From: Flavobacterium cyclinae
GTDB lineage: Bacteria > Bacteroidota > Bacteroidia > Flavobacteriales > Flavobacteriaceae
Reading direction: 5' to 3'
Length of the DNA: 64,000 nucleotides
Assembly (NCBI RefSeq): GCF_021172145.1
Contig: NZ_CP089095.1
Coordinates: forward strand, 868,001 to 932,000
Shown here: piece by piece, positions 44,051-53,563 of the stretch
Position numbering within the stretch: the stretch's first letter is position 1
How the letters are laid out: each line of letters begins with the position of its first letter
The notes under the pieces: generated by a model
The model's database searches: none
The model's input: only the letters and a program-made list of their open reading frames with translations
Told to the model about the DNA's origin: nothing
Made by a program: the position numbers and the translations under genes

Positions 44051-44462
44051 ACTCAAAAGCCCTTATCCCCAATTCATAACTCATCAATCCAAAACCAATA
44101 ACAACTCCTTTAGCATTAGGAGAAATATAAGACTGATGGCGGAAAGATTCTCGAGCAAAAGTATTGGAAATATGAACTTCCACAACCGGAGTTGTGATTG
44201 CTTTAACAGCATCACCAATACCTATTGAAGTATGAGTATAAGCACCTGCATTTAAGATTATACCATCATAAGTAAATCCAACCTCTTGAATTTTAGAAAT
44301 CAGTTCGCCTTCAATATTACTTTGAAAATGTTCTAATGAAATTGTAGGAAACTGTAATTGTAATTTCTCAAAATAGGAATCAAAAGTTTCATTACCGTAT
44401 ACTTCTGGTTCTCTTTTTCCCAATAGATTAAGATTAGGGCCATTGATGATGATAATCTTCAT
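44049..44462 (-). CDS. aroQ: 3-dehydroquinate dehydratase, type II
   Basis: The 137-aa enzyme of the shikimate pathway converts 3-dehydroquinate to 3-dehydroshikimate. Motifs include IIINGPNLNLLGKREPEVYG, with catalytic Tyr22 by the flexible loop, NAGAYTHTSIGIGDA and VEVHISNTFARESFRHQSY with His102. Its 3' end abuts the repeat array, so repeat expansion could reach its terminator region. Confidence 0.96.
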   Translation of the reverse strand: MKIIIINGPNLNLLGKREPEVYGNETFDSYFEKLQLQFPTISLEHFQSNIEGELISKIQEVGFTYDGIILNAGAYTHTSIGIGDAVKAITTPVVEVHISNTFARESFRHQSYISPNAKGVVIGFGLMSYELGIRAFE

Positions 44463-44483
44463 AAGAAATGTTTTTGTAAAATT

Positions 44484-44512
44484 AAAAAAACCATTCTTTA
44501 TAGGAATGGTTT
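44484..44512 (-). terminator. Terminator downstream of beta-barrel gene
   Basis: AAACCATTC pairs with GAATGGTTT around a short loop, with A and T runs on both sides, so it can act on either strand. It ends the 44,538-45,092 gene. Confidence 0.75.
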
Positions 44513-44537
44513 TAATAAAATATTGTGAGTTTTAAAA

Positions 44538-45092
44538 TTAAAATAAATACCCAACAGAAAACTGAATTACCGAATTTTTTACATCAGCATCTTTTTTGGC
44601 TTCTGTTAAACCTGCTACATATCGTCCGGAAACAAAAATACTTTTGGTGATTTTATAACTTAAACCACCTGCTAAACCAAACTCAAATGAATTGGTGTCA
44701 TTAGAACTTACTTCATTACGTTCGCTAACTAAAAATGAAGCTTGCGGACCTAGTTCTAAACTTAGTTCGTTTGAAGTTAAATAAAACTTCGCTAACACTG
44801 GAATAGAAATGTAGCCCAATTCATTTTTGATTTGATCCCCTAATCCTTTTAATTCAGAACCCTGTGTAGAATATAAAAGTTCGGGTTGCAATGCTAGGTT
44901 TTCAAATAGTTTAACTTCCATGATCATACCGCCATGATAACTGGTTATGGTTTTAAAGTCCATACCCGAAACATCTCCTCCGGTATAATTGGCAAAGTTA
45001 ACTCCGGCTTTAACACCAAACTTTAAAAGTTGGGCTTGTGAAATACCTGTTCCTAGAACAAGTAAAATGAGGGTTGCGATTGTTTTTCTCAT
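44538..45092 (-). CDS. Outer-membrane beta-barrel protein (PorT-like family)
   Basis: The 184-aa protein has a signal peptide (MRKTIATLILLVLGTGISQA) and alternating amphipathic strands, including LKFGVKAGVNFANYTG, LALQPELLYSTQGSEL and SLELGPQASFLVS, with a C-terminal IQFSVGYLF ending on an aromatic residue. This matches the OMP_b-brl_2 family. It has three related genes on the plus strand just beyond, pointing to duplication. Confidence 0.88.
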   Translation of the reverse strand: MRKTIATLILLVLGTGISQAQLLKFGVKAGVNFANYTGGDVSGMDFKTITSYHGGMIMEVKLFENLALQPELLYSTQGSELKGLGDQIKNELGYISIPVLAKFYLTSNELSLELGPQASFLVSERNEVSSNDTNSFEFGLAGGLSYKITKSIFVSGRYVAGLTEAKKDADVKNSVIQFSVGYLF

Positions 45093-45477
45093 ACTATCAA
45101 ATTTTAATTTTATATATGGGGTGTACCACCTACCTTAATTAGGTATAAAATTAATCTAATTTTAAACTTTTTGAGTAGGTTTCTTGACTAAACTAACGTT
45201 TTTTAACGCTTTTTAGTATTTTTTACTGTAAAATGTCTTTTTTTTAGATTTTAAATAGTGTTGATTTTCAATTAGTTGTAAATGATTCTTATTTTTATCG
45301 ATGATAAAAAGTATTAAAAAAACTTTAAATTATTGATTTTTTGAATTTTTAATCGCTTGATTATTAACATTTTATATTTCGATTGTTAATAAAATTGTTA
45401 ATAACATAACAAAAAAAGATATTTTGTAATAAAAAATACTATAAATTTGCCTCATTAACTTTAAATTTAAACTAAAC
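45093..45477. other. 385-bp AT-rich divergent promoter region
   Basis: This region separates a minus-strand barrel gene from a plus-strand one. TAAATTTG at 45442-45449 is a good -7 box for the plus-strand gene. Upstream is mostly T-rich, low-complexity sequence. I see no other gene or RNA. Confidence 0.5.
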
Positions 45478-46104
45478 ATGAAAAAAGTTTTATTATCTGC
45501 TGTAGCATTATTAGCTTTTGGTTTTGCTAACGCACAAGAAGAAAAAAGTAACGAAGGTTTCGCAAAAGGTGATGTATTCGTATCAGGAGCATTTACTTAC
45601 AGCTCTGCTAAAACTGGAGATTTTAAAGAAAATGCTTTTACTATTGCTCCTAAAGTAGGTTATTTCGTAACTGAAAACATTGCTGTAGGTGGTATGTTAG
45701 GTTATTCATCAAACAAAATTGACAATGGTGCTGCAGATGCTACTAATTCAGGTTTCGGATTAGGAGCTTTTGGACGTTATTATTTTACTCCAGCATCTAA
45801 ATTTTCTTTATTTGGAGAATTGGCTTTTGATTACATGACTTTAGACAGTGAGTTTTATTTTGATCAAACAATTGGAGATTATGTTGTGCCAGGAAATTCA
45901 TTTGAAACTAAACAATTTGGTGTAAACTTAGGTTTAGGTATGAATTATTTTGTATCTTCTAACTTCTCTTTAGAAGCTGGTGTAGGTGTTTTAGGTTACT
46001 CTTCTAACGATAATGGTGGTGGATCAGGTGTTGATTCAACAAATACTTTTAATTTTGGAGGTGATTGGACTGCAGTAACTTTCGGAGTTAACTACAAATT
46101 CTAA
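45478..46104 (+). CDS. Outer-membrane beta-barrel protein (porin-like)
   Basis: The 208-aa protein starts with a signal peptide (MKKVLLSAVALLAFGFANAQ) and has barrel strands such as TIAPKVGYFVTENIAVGGML, FGLGAFGRYYFTPASKFS and SSNFSLEAGVGVLGYSS, ending AVTFGVNYKF. It differs from the other three barrel proteins in pattern, closer to OmpW-like or OprF-like porins. A strong terminator follows at 46126. Confidence 0.87.
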   Translation: MKKVLLSAVALLAFGFANAQEEKSNEGFAKGDVFVSGAFTYSSAKTGDFKENAFTIAPKVGYFVTENIAVGGMLGYSSNKIDNGAADATNSGFGLGAFGRYYFTPASKFSLFGELAFDYMTLDSEFYFDQTIGDYVVPGNSFETKQFGVNLGLGMNYFVSSNFSLEAGVGVLGYSSNDNGGGSGVDSTNTFNFGGDWTAVTFGVNYKF

Positions 46105-46125
46105 TTTGTAACAAATATTATAAGA

Positions 46126-46154
46126 AATCCCGAGCATTGCTCGGGATTTTTTTT
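46126..46154 (+). terminator. Terminator
   Basis: AATCCCGAGC-ATT-GCTCGGGATT followed by a T-run. The same sequence recurs at 48181. Confidence 0.9.
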
Positions 46155-46250
46155 GTTTTATAAGTAAAATAATTTAAAAACCAAATGGTTTTACGTATTA
46201 AATTTCTTTCTTTTTTAAATACCTTTGACCTTTAATTTATTAATATATTT

Positions 46251-46880
46251 ATGAAAAAAGTTATTTTGTCAGCCGTGGCTATTATGCTTTTTGGCTTTAT
46301 GAGTGCTCAAGAGAAGGAGCAATCAAAATCTGATGTGAAATTTGGTGCTAAAGGTGGAATTAATTTTGCCAACCTTAGTGGTGATGATGCAGGTGATGCT
46401 ACAGTTTATGTAGGTTTCAATGTAGGTTTGTTTGTTGAAATTCCAGTTACAGATAAATTAATTATCCAGCCAGAACTTTTGTATTCTGCACAAGGTTCAA
46501 AGTCAGAAGGCCCATTGGTTGTTGAAGGTAGTTTATATGATGTTAAGGCTACATTGAAGTTTAATTATATTAATGTTCCTGTTATGTTTAAATATAAAGT
46601 GGCAGAAAAATTTTCATTAGAAGCCGGACCTTATGTTGGTTTTTTAACCGCTGCTAAGGTAAAAGTAGAAGTTGCTGGATATGGTTCAGAAACGGAAGAT
46701 ATTAAGGATATTGTAAAATCAACAGACTTTGGACTTGCTTTAGGTATGAATTATGAGTTTTCAGATGTAATTTTTGCTAATGCAAGATATCAAGGAGGTC
46801 TAACACAAATTGGAGATTCAGGAGACGGTGATGATATTAAAAATTCGGTATTCCAATTAGGATTAGGTTTTAGATTCTAG
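46251..46880 (+). CDS. Outer-membrane beta-barrel protein (OMP_b-brl_2)
   Basis: The 209-aa protein has a signal peptide (MKKVILSAVAIMLFGFMSAQ) and the family strands FGAKGGINFANLSGDDAG, LIIQPELLYSAQGSKSEG and KFSLEAGPYVGFLTAAKV, ending in VFQLGLGFRF. The C-terminal aromatic end and repeated AGPxxGF motif link it with the 44,538 and 47,526 genes. It belongs to the same multi-gene cluster. Confidence 0.88.
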   Translation: MKKVILSAVAIMLFGFMSAQEKEQSKSDVKFGAKGGINFANLSGDDAGDATVYVGFNVGLFVEIPVTDKLIIQPELLYSAQGSKSEGPLVVEGSLYDVKATLKFNYINVPVMFKYKVAEKFSLEAGPYVGFLTAAKVKVEVAGYGSETEDIKDIVKSTDFGLALGMNYEFSDVIFANARYQGGLTQIGDSGDGDDIKNSVFQLGLGFRF

Positions 46881-46995
46881 TTTTAAGCATATCAACTAAT
46901 ACATAAAAAAAGGGATTTTCCTTACGGATTTCCGTACAACAAAGTCGTTTTTTTCATTCTAAGTTTGTGGTATTAAATTTAATATTTCAGAAATT

Positions 46996-47496
46996 ATGAG
47001 AAAAATTACATTTTTAGCCTTTTTAGGAATAATTTTAACGTCTTGTTCAGTTACAAAGTCTGGTACGGCAAAGTCTATGGATGTTGTAGGTCCTGGTGTT
47101 ATTCATAAACCAGTTGTGGTAGATTTAAATGTTAAACCTGAAAAAGTTGAGGTTACTACTACTTTCAATGGAATTGAGTCTTTAGAAAATGCTAAAAACA
47201 ATGTAGTAAGGAAATTATTGAAAGAGCAAGATGCAGATGTTTTGGTGGAACCTACTTTTGAAACTGTAACTAAAAATGGTAAAACTGAGCTTACAGTTAA
47301 AGGTTGGCCAGCTACCTATAATAATTTTAGACCTATTGAAGAAAAAGATTTAAAATTATTAGAAGTAAAACCTAGTTATTTGCAAAAAGCGGATACATAT
47401 CAGCCAGTAATTCAAGAGAAAAAGAAAAATACCGGATGGTTAGTAACTTTAGGAGTTGTGTTATTAGGAGGAGCTGTCGCAGCAACTCTTCTTTAA
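46996..47496 (+). CDS. Lipoprotein with C-terminal membrane helix
   Basis: The 166-aa protein has a lipoprotein signal (MRKITFLAFLGIILTSC, lipidated Cys17) and a beta-rich central part with TTTFNGIESLENAKNNVVRK and LTVKGWPATYNNFRP. The last about 20 residues (WLVTLGVVLLGGAVAATLL) form a hydrophobic helix. I do not recognise a family. It is 29 bp from the next barrel gene, likely in the same operon. Confidence 0.75.
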   Translation: MRKITFLAFLGIILTSCSVTKSGTAKSMDVVGPGVIHKPVVVDLNVKPEKVEVTTTFNGIESLENAKNNVVRKLLKEQDADVLVEPTFETVTKNGKTELTVKGWPATYNNFRPIEEKDLKLLEVKPSYLQKADTYQPVIQEKKKNTGWLVTLGVVLLGGAVAATLL

Positions 47497-47525
47497 AATG
47501 TATTTTATTTAACTATTATATTTTT

Positions 47526-48155
47526 ATGAAAAAAATGATTTTTAGTGCTCTTGCACTAGTAGTATTTGGAGTTTCTCAAGCTCAAGAAATTAAATATGGA
47601 GCAAAGGCAGGTTTAAATATCTCTAATGTTTCAGGTGATATTGAAAATAATAAGCCATTGATAGGAGCTCATTTAGGTGCTTTTGTTGAAGTTAAATTAA
47701 CAGATAAGTTTGCTTTTCAACCAGAGTTATTGTTTTCTATGCAAGGAGTGAAAATTGATTATTCTGAGAGTGCTGTAGATTATTCTTATAGTTACAAAGA
47801 GGACAATAAAATTAATTATTTAAACGTGCCATTAATGGCAAAATATTTTGCAACAGAAAAGTTGTTTTTAGAAGCAGGTCCACAAATTGGATTTGTTTTA
47901 AGTGCTAAAAGTGATATAGAAGAAACAGAAACTTTTATGGGTATTACGGATTCATTTTCTGGAGATGTAGATATTAAAGATAATTTAAAATCTGTTGATT
48001 TTGGTTTAAATTTTGGGTTGGGTTATGAATTTACATCTCAATTTTTTGCATCAGCACGCTACAATGTTGGTTTAACTAATATTAACAACGCAAGTGGTTC
48101 AAGTGCAGATTTAAAAAATGGAGTTGTGCAATTCTCTTTTGGATATAAATTTTAA
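47526..48155 (+). CDS. Outer-membrane beta-barrel protein (OMP_b-brl_2)
   Basis: The start is the ATG at 47526 (MKKMIFSALALVVFGVSQAQ), a signal peptide; the longer frame overlaps the lipoprotein gene and is rejected. Strands IKYGAKAGLNISNVSGDI, FAFQPELLFSMQGVK and LFLEAGPQIGFVLSAKSDI and the terminus VVQFSFGYKF mark the same family as its two neighbours. Confidence 0.88.
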   Translation: MKKMIFSALALVVFGVSQAQEIKYGAKAGLNISNVSGDIENNKPLIGAHLGAFVEVKLTDKFAFQPELLFSMQGVKIDYSESAVDYSYSYKEDNKINYLNVPLMAKYFATEKLFLEAGPQIGFVLSAKSDIEETETFMGITDSFSGDVDIKDNLKSVDFGLNFGLGYEFTSQFFASARYNVGLTNINNASGSSADLKNGVVQFSFGYKF

Positions 48156-48180
48156 TTTATAGTTCATACTTTTGAAATTA

Positions 48181-48207
48181 TCCCGAGCATTGCTCGGGAT
48201 TTTTTTA
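48181..48207 (+). terminator. Terminator
   Basis: TCCCGAGC-ATT-GCTCGGGA followed by a T-run, identical in the stem to the 46126 terminator. Confidence 0.9.
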
Positions 48208-48234
48208 TTCCTGTAAATTACCTATTTTTGATAC

Positions 48235-49134
48235 ATGAGTACTTGGCAATCCTATATAAAAGAATATCAAAATTATCTGCGTTTAGAACGTGGGCTTTCT
48301 AAGAATACTATAGAAAATTATTCTTTTGATATCGAAAAGTTGGTTTTGTTTTTAAACCAACACGATATAAAAGTTACGCCAATTACTATAACAGAAGAAA
48401 CCATTCAGCAATTTATTTATGAAATAGCTTCAAAAGTAAATGCTAGGAGTCAATCGCGAATAATTTCGGGTTTAAAAAGCTTTTTTAATTATTTGGTTTT
48501 TGAAGATTATCGAAAAGATACTCCACTAGAATTAATTGAAGTTCCAAAAACAGGTCGAAAACTTCCAGATACATTAGCTACAGAAGAAATTGACGCTTTA
48601 ATTGCAGCCATAGATTTATCAACTCCTGAAGGTGAACGCAACAGAGCAATGTTAGAAACCCTATACAGTTGTGGTTTGCGTGTATCGGAATTAGTAGGGT
48701 TAAAAATTTCCGATTTATTTTTTGAAGAAGGTTTTGTTAAAATCACAGGAAAAGGAAACAAGCAACGATTTGTACCGGTGGGTCAGTCTACCATTAAATA
48801 TATTACTTCTTATGTGAATTTAATTCGAGTGCATTATCCTGTTCAAAAAGGACATGAAGACACCTTGTTTTTGAATAGGAGAGGAAGACAATTAACACGA
48901 GCCATGGTTTTTACTATTATTAAAGATTTAGCGGTAAAAATCAATTTAAATAAAACCATTAGTCCGCATACGTTTCGTCATTCATTCGCAACGCATCTAT
49001 TAGAAAATGGAGCCGATTTACGTTCGATTCAATTAATGCTCGGTCATGAATCCATTACTACAACCGAAGTGTATATGCATTTGGATAGAAAATTCCTTTC
49101 TGAGGTATTGAATAATTATCATCCACGTAAATAG
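48235..49134 (+). CDS. xerD: Site-specific tyrosine recombinase XerD
   Basis: The 299-aa protein is a chromosome-dimer resolvase: N-terminal core-binding domain (YIKEYQNYLRLERGLSKNTI) and catalytic domain with ETLYSCGLRVSELVGL (Arg), ISPHTFRHSFATHLL (HxxR), LGHESITTTEVYMH (His and Tyr). It acts with XerC at the dif site. It neighbours aroQ in many Flavobacteriaceae genomes; here the barrel genes lie between them. Confidence 0.96.
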   Translation: MSTWQSYIKEYQNYLRLERGLSKNTIENYSFDIEKLVLFLNQHDIKVTPITITEETIQQFIYEIASKVNARSQSRIISGLKSFFNYLVFEDYRKDTPLELIEVPKTGRKLPDTLATEEIDALIAAIDLSTPEGERNRAMLETLYSCGLRVSELVGLKISDLFFEEGFVKITGKGNKQRFVPVGQSTIKYITSYVNLIRVHYPVQKGHEDTLFLNRRGRQLTRAMVFTIIKDLAVKINLNKTISPHTFRHSFATHLLENGADLRSIQLMLGHESITTTEVYMHLDRKFLSEVLNNYHPRK

Positions 49135-49136
49135 TT

Positions 49137-49302
49137 GCCAGTCACAGTTGACAGTCGCAATTTTTAGTCACAGTCTCAGTTTGAGGCATAAAAAAAGGGA
49201 TTTTCAAAAATTGAAAATCCCTTTTTTAGTATTTACTGTCAACTGCGACTGTCAACTGCGACTGTCAACTGCGACTGTCAACTGCGACTGTCAACTGCGA
49301 CT
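49137..49302. repeat. 13-bp tandem array with inverted partner around terminator
   Basis: ACTGTCAACTGCG repeats five times (49235-49299) plus three bases. To its left, CAGTTGACAGTCGCAATTTTTAGTC (about 49147-49170) is the reverse complement of the array end. Between them lies a terminator hairpin. The repeat words resemble those at 38,410. Confidence 0.9.
49190..49227. terminator. Bidirectional terminator between xerD and rny
   Basis: AAAGGGATTTTCA and TGAAAATCCCTTT pair with A- and T-runs outside, suited to ending both convergent genes. Confidence 0.88.
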
Positions 49303-49307
49303 AAAAA

Positions 49308-50870
49308 TTACTTCGCAATATTAACCGCTCTAGTTTCTCTGATAACCGTGATTTTTACTTGACCTGGGTATGTCATTTCCGTTTGAATTTTTTGAGAAAT
49401 ATCAAATGATAAGTTAGCCGCTGCTTCATCTGATACTTTTTCACTCTCTACAATAACACGTAATTCTCTACCTGCTTGAATAGCATAAGCATTCTTAACT
49501 CCATTAAATCCGAAAGCGATATCTTCAAGATCTTTTAAACGTTGGATGTAAGAATCTAAAACTTGTCTTCTTGCTCCAGGGCGTGCTCCAGAAATAGCAT
49601 CACAAACTTGGATAATTGGAGAAATTAATGACTTCATTTCAATTTCGTCATGGTGAGCTCCAATAGCGTTGCAAACCTCTTCTTTTTCACCATATTTCTC
49701 AGCCCATTGCATACCTAAAATAGCGTGAGGTAATTCACTTTCTGTATCTGGCACTTTTCCTATATCGTGTAATAAACCAGCTCTTTTTGCTAATTTAACG
49801 TTTAAGCCTAATTCAGCAGCCATGATACCACACAACTTAGCTACTTCTCTAGAGTGTTGTAATAAGTTTTGTCCGTAAGATGAACGGTATTTCATTCTAC
49901 CTACTACTTTGATTAATTCAGGGTGTAATCCGTGAATACCTAAATCAATTACAGTACGTTTACCTGTTTCAATGATTTCCTCATCGATTTGTTTTGCAGT
50001 TTTAGCAACCACTTCTTCAATACGTGCTGGGTGAATACGTCCGTCAGTTACTAATTTGTGTAATGCTAAACGAGCAATTTCTCTTCTCACAGGATCAAAA
50101 CACGATAAGATGATAGCTTCTGGTGTGTCGTCCACAATGATTTCAACTCCAGTTGCAGCTTCTAAAGCTCTAATGTTACGACCTTCACGACCAATGATTC
50201 TACCTTTTACATCATCTGATTCAATGTTAAATACAGAAACACAGTTTTCAACTGCTTCTTCAGTACCAACTCGTTGTATCGTATTGATGATGATTTTCTT
50301 AGCTTCTTGTTGTGCTGTCATTTTAGCTTCTTCCACAGTATCTTGGATGAACGACATAGCATTTGTTTTAGCTTCAGCTTTTAAGCTTTCCACCAATTGA
50401 TTTTTAGCTTCTTCAGCAGATAGACCAGAAATAGCTTCTAATTGCTCCACTTGACTTCTGTGAAGTTTGTCAATTTCTTGTTGTTTCTTGTCTAAATATT
50501 CGATTTTATTGTTGTAATCGTTGATTTTAGCTTCCGCTTCATCAGCTGCTTTTTTGGCTCTAGCAAGTTCGTTAGAGATTTGCGATTCTTTATCACGTGT
50601 TCTTTTTTCGGCTTCGGCCATTTTTTTATCACGTGCTAAAATCACTTGTTCGTGTTCCGCTTTAAGTTCTAAAAACTTTTCTTTTGCTTGTAAAATTTTA
50701 TCTTTTTTAGCGGCTTCAGCTTCAGTTTTAGCGTCTTTTAAAATCGAAGCTGCTTCTTTTTTTGCATTCTTAATAAGGTTAGAAACATTGCTTTTTTCTA
50801 AAAATTTAGCAATTCCAAAACCTCCTGCAAGACCAACGACAATTCCAATTATTATACCTAGTATATCCAT
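49308..50870 (-). CDS. rny: Ribonuclease Y
   Basis: The 520-aa RNase is a membrane-anchored endoribonuclease that starts mRNA decay. It has an N-terminal membrane helix ([19 protein letters not shown]), a long coiled coil rich in Ala, Lys and Glu (about residues 40-200), a KH domain ([20 protein letters not shown]) and the HD motif LLHDIGK. All functional parts are intact. A structured RNA is encoded just upstream on the same strand. Confidence 0.96.
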   Translation of the reverse strand: MDILGIIIGIVVGLAGGFGIAKFLEKSNVSNLIKNAKKEAASILKDAKTEAEAAKKDKILQAKEKFLELKAEHEQVILARDKKMAEAEKRTRDKESQISNELARAKKAADEAEAKINDYNNKIEYLDKKQQEIDKLHRSQVEQLEAISGLSAEEAKNQLVESLKAEAKTNAMSFIQDTVEEAKMTAQQEAKKIIINTIQRVGTEEAVENCVSVFNIESDDVKGRIIGREGRNIRALEAATGVEIIVDDTPEAIILSCFDPVRREIARLALHKLVTDGRIHPARIEEVVAKTAKQIDEEIIETGKRTVIDLGIHGLHPELIKVVGRMKYRSSYGQNLLQHSREVAKLCGIMAAELGLNVKLAKRAGLLHDIGKVPDTESELPHAILGMQWAEKYGEKEEVCNAIGAHHDEIEMKSLISPIIQVCDAISGARPGARRQVLDSYIQRLKDLEDIAFGFNGVKNAYAIQAGRELRVIVESEKVSDEAAANLSFDISQKIQTEMTYPGQVKITVIRETRAVNIAK

Positions 50871-50894
50871 TATGTTTGTTAAAAAAATTATATA

Positions 50895-51051
50895 AAAAAA
50901 GCCTACATTAGGTGTTTGTATAAACTCTGTTATACAAGATTTAAGCTAACCTGCAGTTCAAACTTCCCACTTAAGGGCCTGTTATAGTTGCAAAGATTCA
51001 CTCGTTTAATTTGTTAGTGTTGAGTTTATCAAATATATACTAATGTAGGCA
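50895..51051 (-). ncRNA. ssrS: 6S-like RNA candidate
   Basis: On the minus strand the stretch folds into one long helix with bulges: GCCTACATTAG pairs with CTAATGTAGGC at the ends, then TTTGATAAACTC with GAGTTTATaCAAA, then CTAAC with GTTAG, enclosing a bubble and an apical CCCTTAAGTGGG region. A T-run follows. This long bubbled hairpin between zapA and rny matches the known 6S RNA shape and the conserved zapA-ssrS neighbourhood. 6S RNA mimics an open promoter to hold RNA polymerase. Confidence 0.7.
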
Positions 51052-51081
51052 GTATCTTTATTTATTATGTAAGAACGTATT

Positions 51082-51375
51082 TTATTTAGAGAGTAACTCG
51101 CTCAGTTTTTTATCAAGATTAACTAATCTTTTTAAATTGATTTCATTGTCCTGAGAATTCGATATTTGTTTTTGCTCTACTTGTGCTGCAAATTGTAAAG
51201 CGCACATAGCTAAAACATCTTGTTTATCTCTAACGGCATAGCTTTGTTCAAACTGTTTTATCATAGCATCTATTTTTTTTGAAGCACTTCTAAGTCCTTC
51301 TTCTTGTGATGGATCCACGGTTAATGGATACACACGATCTGCTATTGAAATTTTAATTTTCAGTTTTTCACTCAT
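51082..51375 (-). CDS. zapA: Cell-division protein ZapA
   Basis: The 97-aa protein fits ZapA: IKISIADRVYPLTVDPSQEE and ALQFAAQVEQKQISNSQ, with an N-terminal beta region and a C-terminal coiled coil. ZapA bundles FtsZ filaments. The partner coiled-coil protein gene precedes it by 7 bp, and a 6S-like RNA follows. Confidence 0.9.
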   Translation of the reverse strand: MSEKLKIKISIADRVYPLTVDPSQEEGLRSASKKIDAMIKQFEQSYAVRDKQDVLAMCALQFAAQVEQKQISNSQDNEINLKRLVNLDKKLSELLSK

Positions 51376-51382
51376 TTGCTTT

Positions 51383-51673
51383 CTAATCTGAAAGTTGTGC
51401 TATACAATAATCGATTTCTCGGATTAATGAATTTATTTTGAGTTTTGTTTCTCGTTTATTTTCTTCACTGCCTAGTAATGAATTTACCATTTTTAGAGTA
51501 TCTACTTGCTTCTTAAGAGCATCAATTTCGTCAAGTTGAACTTGTTGGTTCTTTTTAGAAAGCAACAATTCCGTTTCTAACTCTTGATTTTTTTTCTCAA
51601 GCTGAGTTAATTTTTGATTCAACTTAAAAAATTTAACTTCTAGAGAATCAATTAATTCAGATAATCCGTTCAT
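51383..51673 (-). CDS. Coiled-coil protein next to zapA
   Basis: The 96-aa protein is almost all coiled coil (LNQKLTQLEKKNQELETELL, then DEIDALKKQVDTLKMVN), with a C-terminal helix. It resembles ZapB-like or uncharacterised cell-division helper proteins. It lies immediately upstream of zapA on the same strand, an arrangement common in Flavobacteriaceae. No enzymatic motif is present. Confidence 0.8.
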   Translation of the reverse strand: MNGLSELIDSLEVKFFKLNQKLTQLEKKNQELETELLLSKKNQQVQLDEIDALKKQVDTLKMVNSLLGSEENKRETKLKINSLIREIDYCIAQLSD

Positions 51674-51865
51674 TAATGATAAATTTCATTTCATTATTTC
51701 ACAAAGTTAGCATTAGTATTCAAAAATAGCAATACTTTTTACTAAATTTTATGAATTAATTTTTATTATTTCTAACTATTTGGAAATTAAATCGTTATTA
51801 TTAGGTATGGTTTTTGTTTTATTTTGATGAGTTTTTTTATTATTTTAGCAACAAACAGCAGCACG

Positions 51866-53548
51866 ATGAAATTTGTATTAGCCCTACTTTTTTTTCCAAT
51901 TTTATTTTTTGCACAGCAATATCCAGAAGATTATTTTCAATCTCCGTTAGACATACCTTTAGATCTCTCGGGTTCTTTTGGTGAATTGCGTAGTAATCAC
52001 TTTCATTCGGGACTTGATTTTAAGACTAAAGGAGTTGAAGGATTGCCTGTTTATGCTGCGGGAGATGGTTATGTTTCACGTATTAAAATTTCAACTTTTG
52101 GCTACGGAAAAGCTATTTATATTACGCATCCTAATGGCTATACTTCGGTTTATGGGCATTTACAAAAAGCCAATGGAGCTATTCAAGATTTTATAAAGAA
52201 AAAACAATACGAAGAACAATCGTATGAGGTTGAAATTTATTTGTATCCTACAGAATTGCCCGTAAAAAAAGGCGATATAATAGCATTTACAGGTAATACA
52301 GGAGGTAGCGGAGCTCCTCATTTGCATTTTGAATTTCGTAATACCAAATCGGAAGAAATTTTGAATCCGTTGCATTTCGGATTTAAAAAAATCATTAAAG
52401 ACGAAAGAAAACCTATTATTCAAGGTCTTGTTGCCTATCCGTTAGATTCAACAACGGTTAATAATTCGCAATTACCCATCAACATTTCTTTTACAAAACA
52501 AACCGATGGCACTTATTTAGGAACAAAAGTTAGGGCTGATGGTAGAATTGCCTTTGGGATTAATGCATATGATTTTTGTACCAATGCCTATAATAAAAAC
52601 GGATTGTATAAAGTAAAAGCCTACTTAAATGGTGTTTTACAGTACCAATATGGTTTTGATGGATTTGCTTTTGATGAATCGCGTTATATTAATAATTTTA
52701 TCGATTATGAACGTTTTCATCTCATGGGACAACGGGTTCAAAAGCTTTTTCAATTAACAAATTATCCACTTTCAATAGTAGCAGGAAATAAAAAAGACGG
52801 AACCATTCGAGTGCAACCTGCTGCTAATTATTTGTATCGAGTAGAACTGTATGATTTTCATGGTAATAAAGTCGAAATTACTGTGCCTATAGAGTTTGCG
52901 CGTCAAGAAGCTAAAATTGAAAAAACGTACCCAAAAACTCCATATTTTATCAAAGCAAAAAACGAATCTATTTTTGAAAAAAATAATGTTTCAGTACAAA
53001 TTCCTGAAAATGCTTTTTACCATGACTTTTATATAAATTTCGATGTTAACGGCGATATTTTAACCTTGCATGATGATAGTGTTCCTGTGCACAAAAATAT
53101 AACCATATCGTTTACAAACGTACAAGGTTTAACAGAAGAGCAATTGGCAAAAACATACATTGCAACTTTAGAAGGTTATAAATTAGAATATAACAAAACC
53201 TACAGAAAAGGAAATACATTTTCTATAAAAACTAAGACTTTAGGTAAGTTTAAATTGGCTCAAGATAACACACCGCCAAGAATTTATAATGTAAATTTTG
53301 TAGAAGGAAAGACTATTAAAGAGCAAAAAACAATTAGTGTTTCTATTTCTGATTTGCATTCAGGAATTGATACCTACAATGCTTACATAAACGGAAAATG
53401 GATTTTAATGGAGTATGATTATAAAACAAAAAAGTTGGTACACAATTTAGATGATGCTATTTGCGTTGAAGGTAAAAACGATTTCAAGTTAGTTGTTACT
53501 GATAATTTGCAAAATTCTACTACCTTTGAATCTTACTTTTTTAGATAA
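51866..53548 (+). CDS. M23-family metallopeptidase, periplasmic
   Basis: The start at 51866 (MKFVLALLFFPILFFAQQ) gives a proper signal peptide; the longer frame is less plausible. The M23 domain has NHFHSGLDFKTKG (HxxxD), YAAGDGYVSRI and GAPHLHFEFR (HxH), so it should cut peptidoglycan cross-links or anchor septal remodelling. The roughly 380-residue C-terminal region is beta-rich with an Ig-like end. It lies 15 bp before a TonB-dependent receptor, so the genes are in one operon. Confidence 0.92.
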   Translation: MKFVLALLFFPILFFAQQYPEDYFQSPLDIPLDLSGSFGELRSNHFHSGLDFKTKGVEGLPVYAAGDGYVSRIKISTFGYGKAIYITHPNGYTSVYGHLQKANGAIQDFIKKKQYEEQSYEVEIYLYPTELPVKKGDIIAFTGNTGGSGAPHLHFEFRNTKSEEILNPLHFGFKKIIKDERKPIIQGLVAYPLDSTTVNNSQLPINISFTKQTDGTYLGTKVRADGRIAFGINAYDFCTNAYNKNGLYKVKAYLNGVLQYQYGFDGFAFDESRYINNFIDYERFHLMGQRVQKLFQLTNYPLSIVAGNKKDGTIRVQPAANYLYRVELYDFHGNKVEITVPIEFARQEAKIEKTYPKTPYFIKAKNESIFEKNNVSVQIPENAFYHDFYINFDVNGDILTLHDDSVPVHKNITISFTNVQGLTEEQLAKTYIATLEGYKLEYNKTYRKGNTFSIKTKTLGKFKLAQDNTPPRIYNVNFVEGKTIKEQKTISVSISDLHSGIDTYNAYINGKWILMEYDYKTKKLVHNLDDAICVEGKNDFKLVVTDNLQNSTTFESYFFR

Positions 53549-53563
53549 TTAAAACGAATTCTT

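Noticed and set aside
43520..44079. Three overlapping plus-strand ORFs
   Set aside because: They are translations of the tandem repeats, in overlapping frames with repeated peptides.
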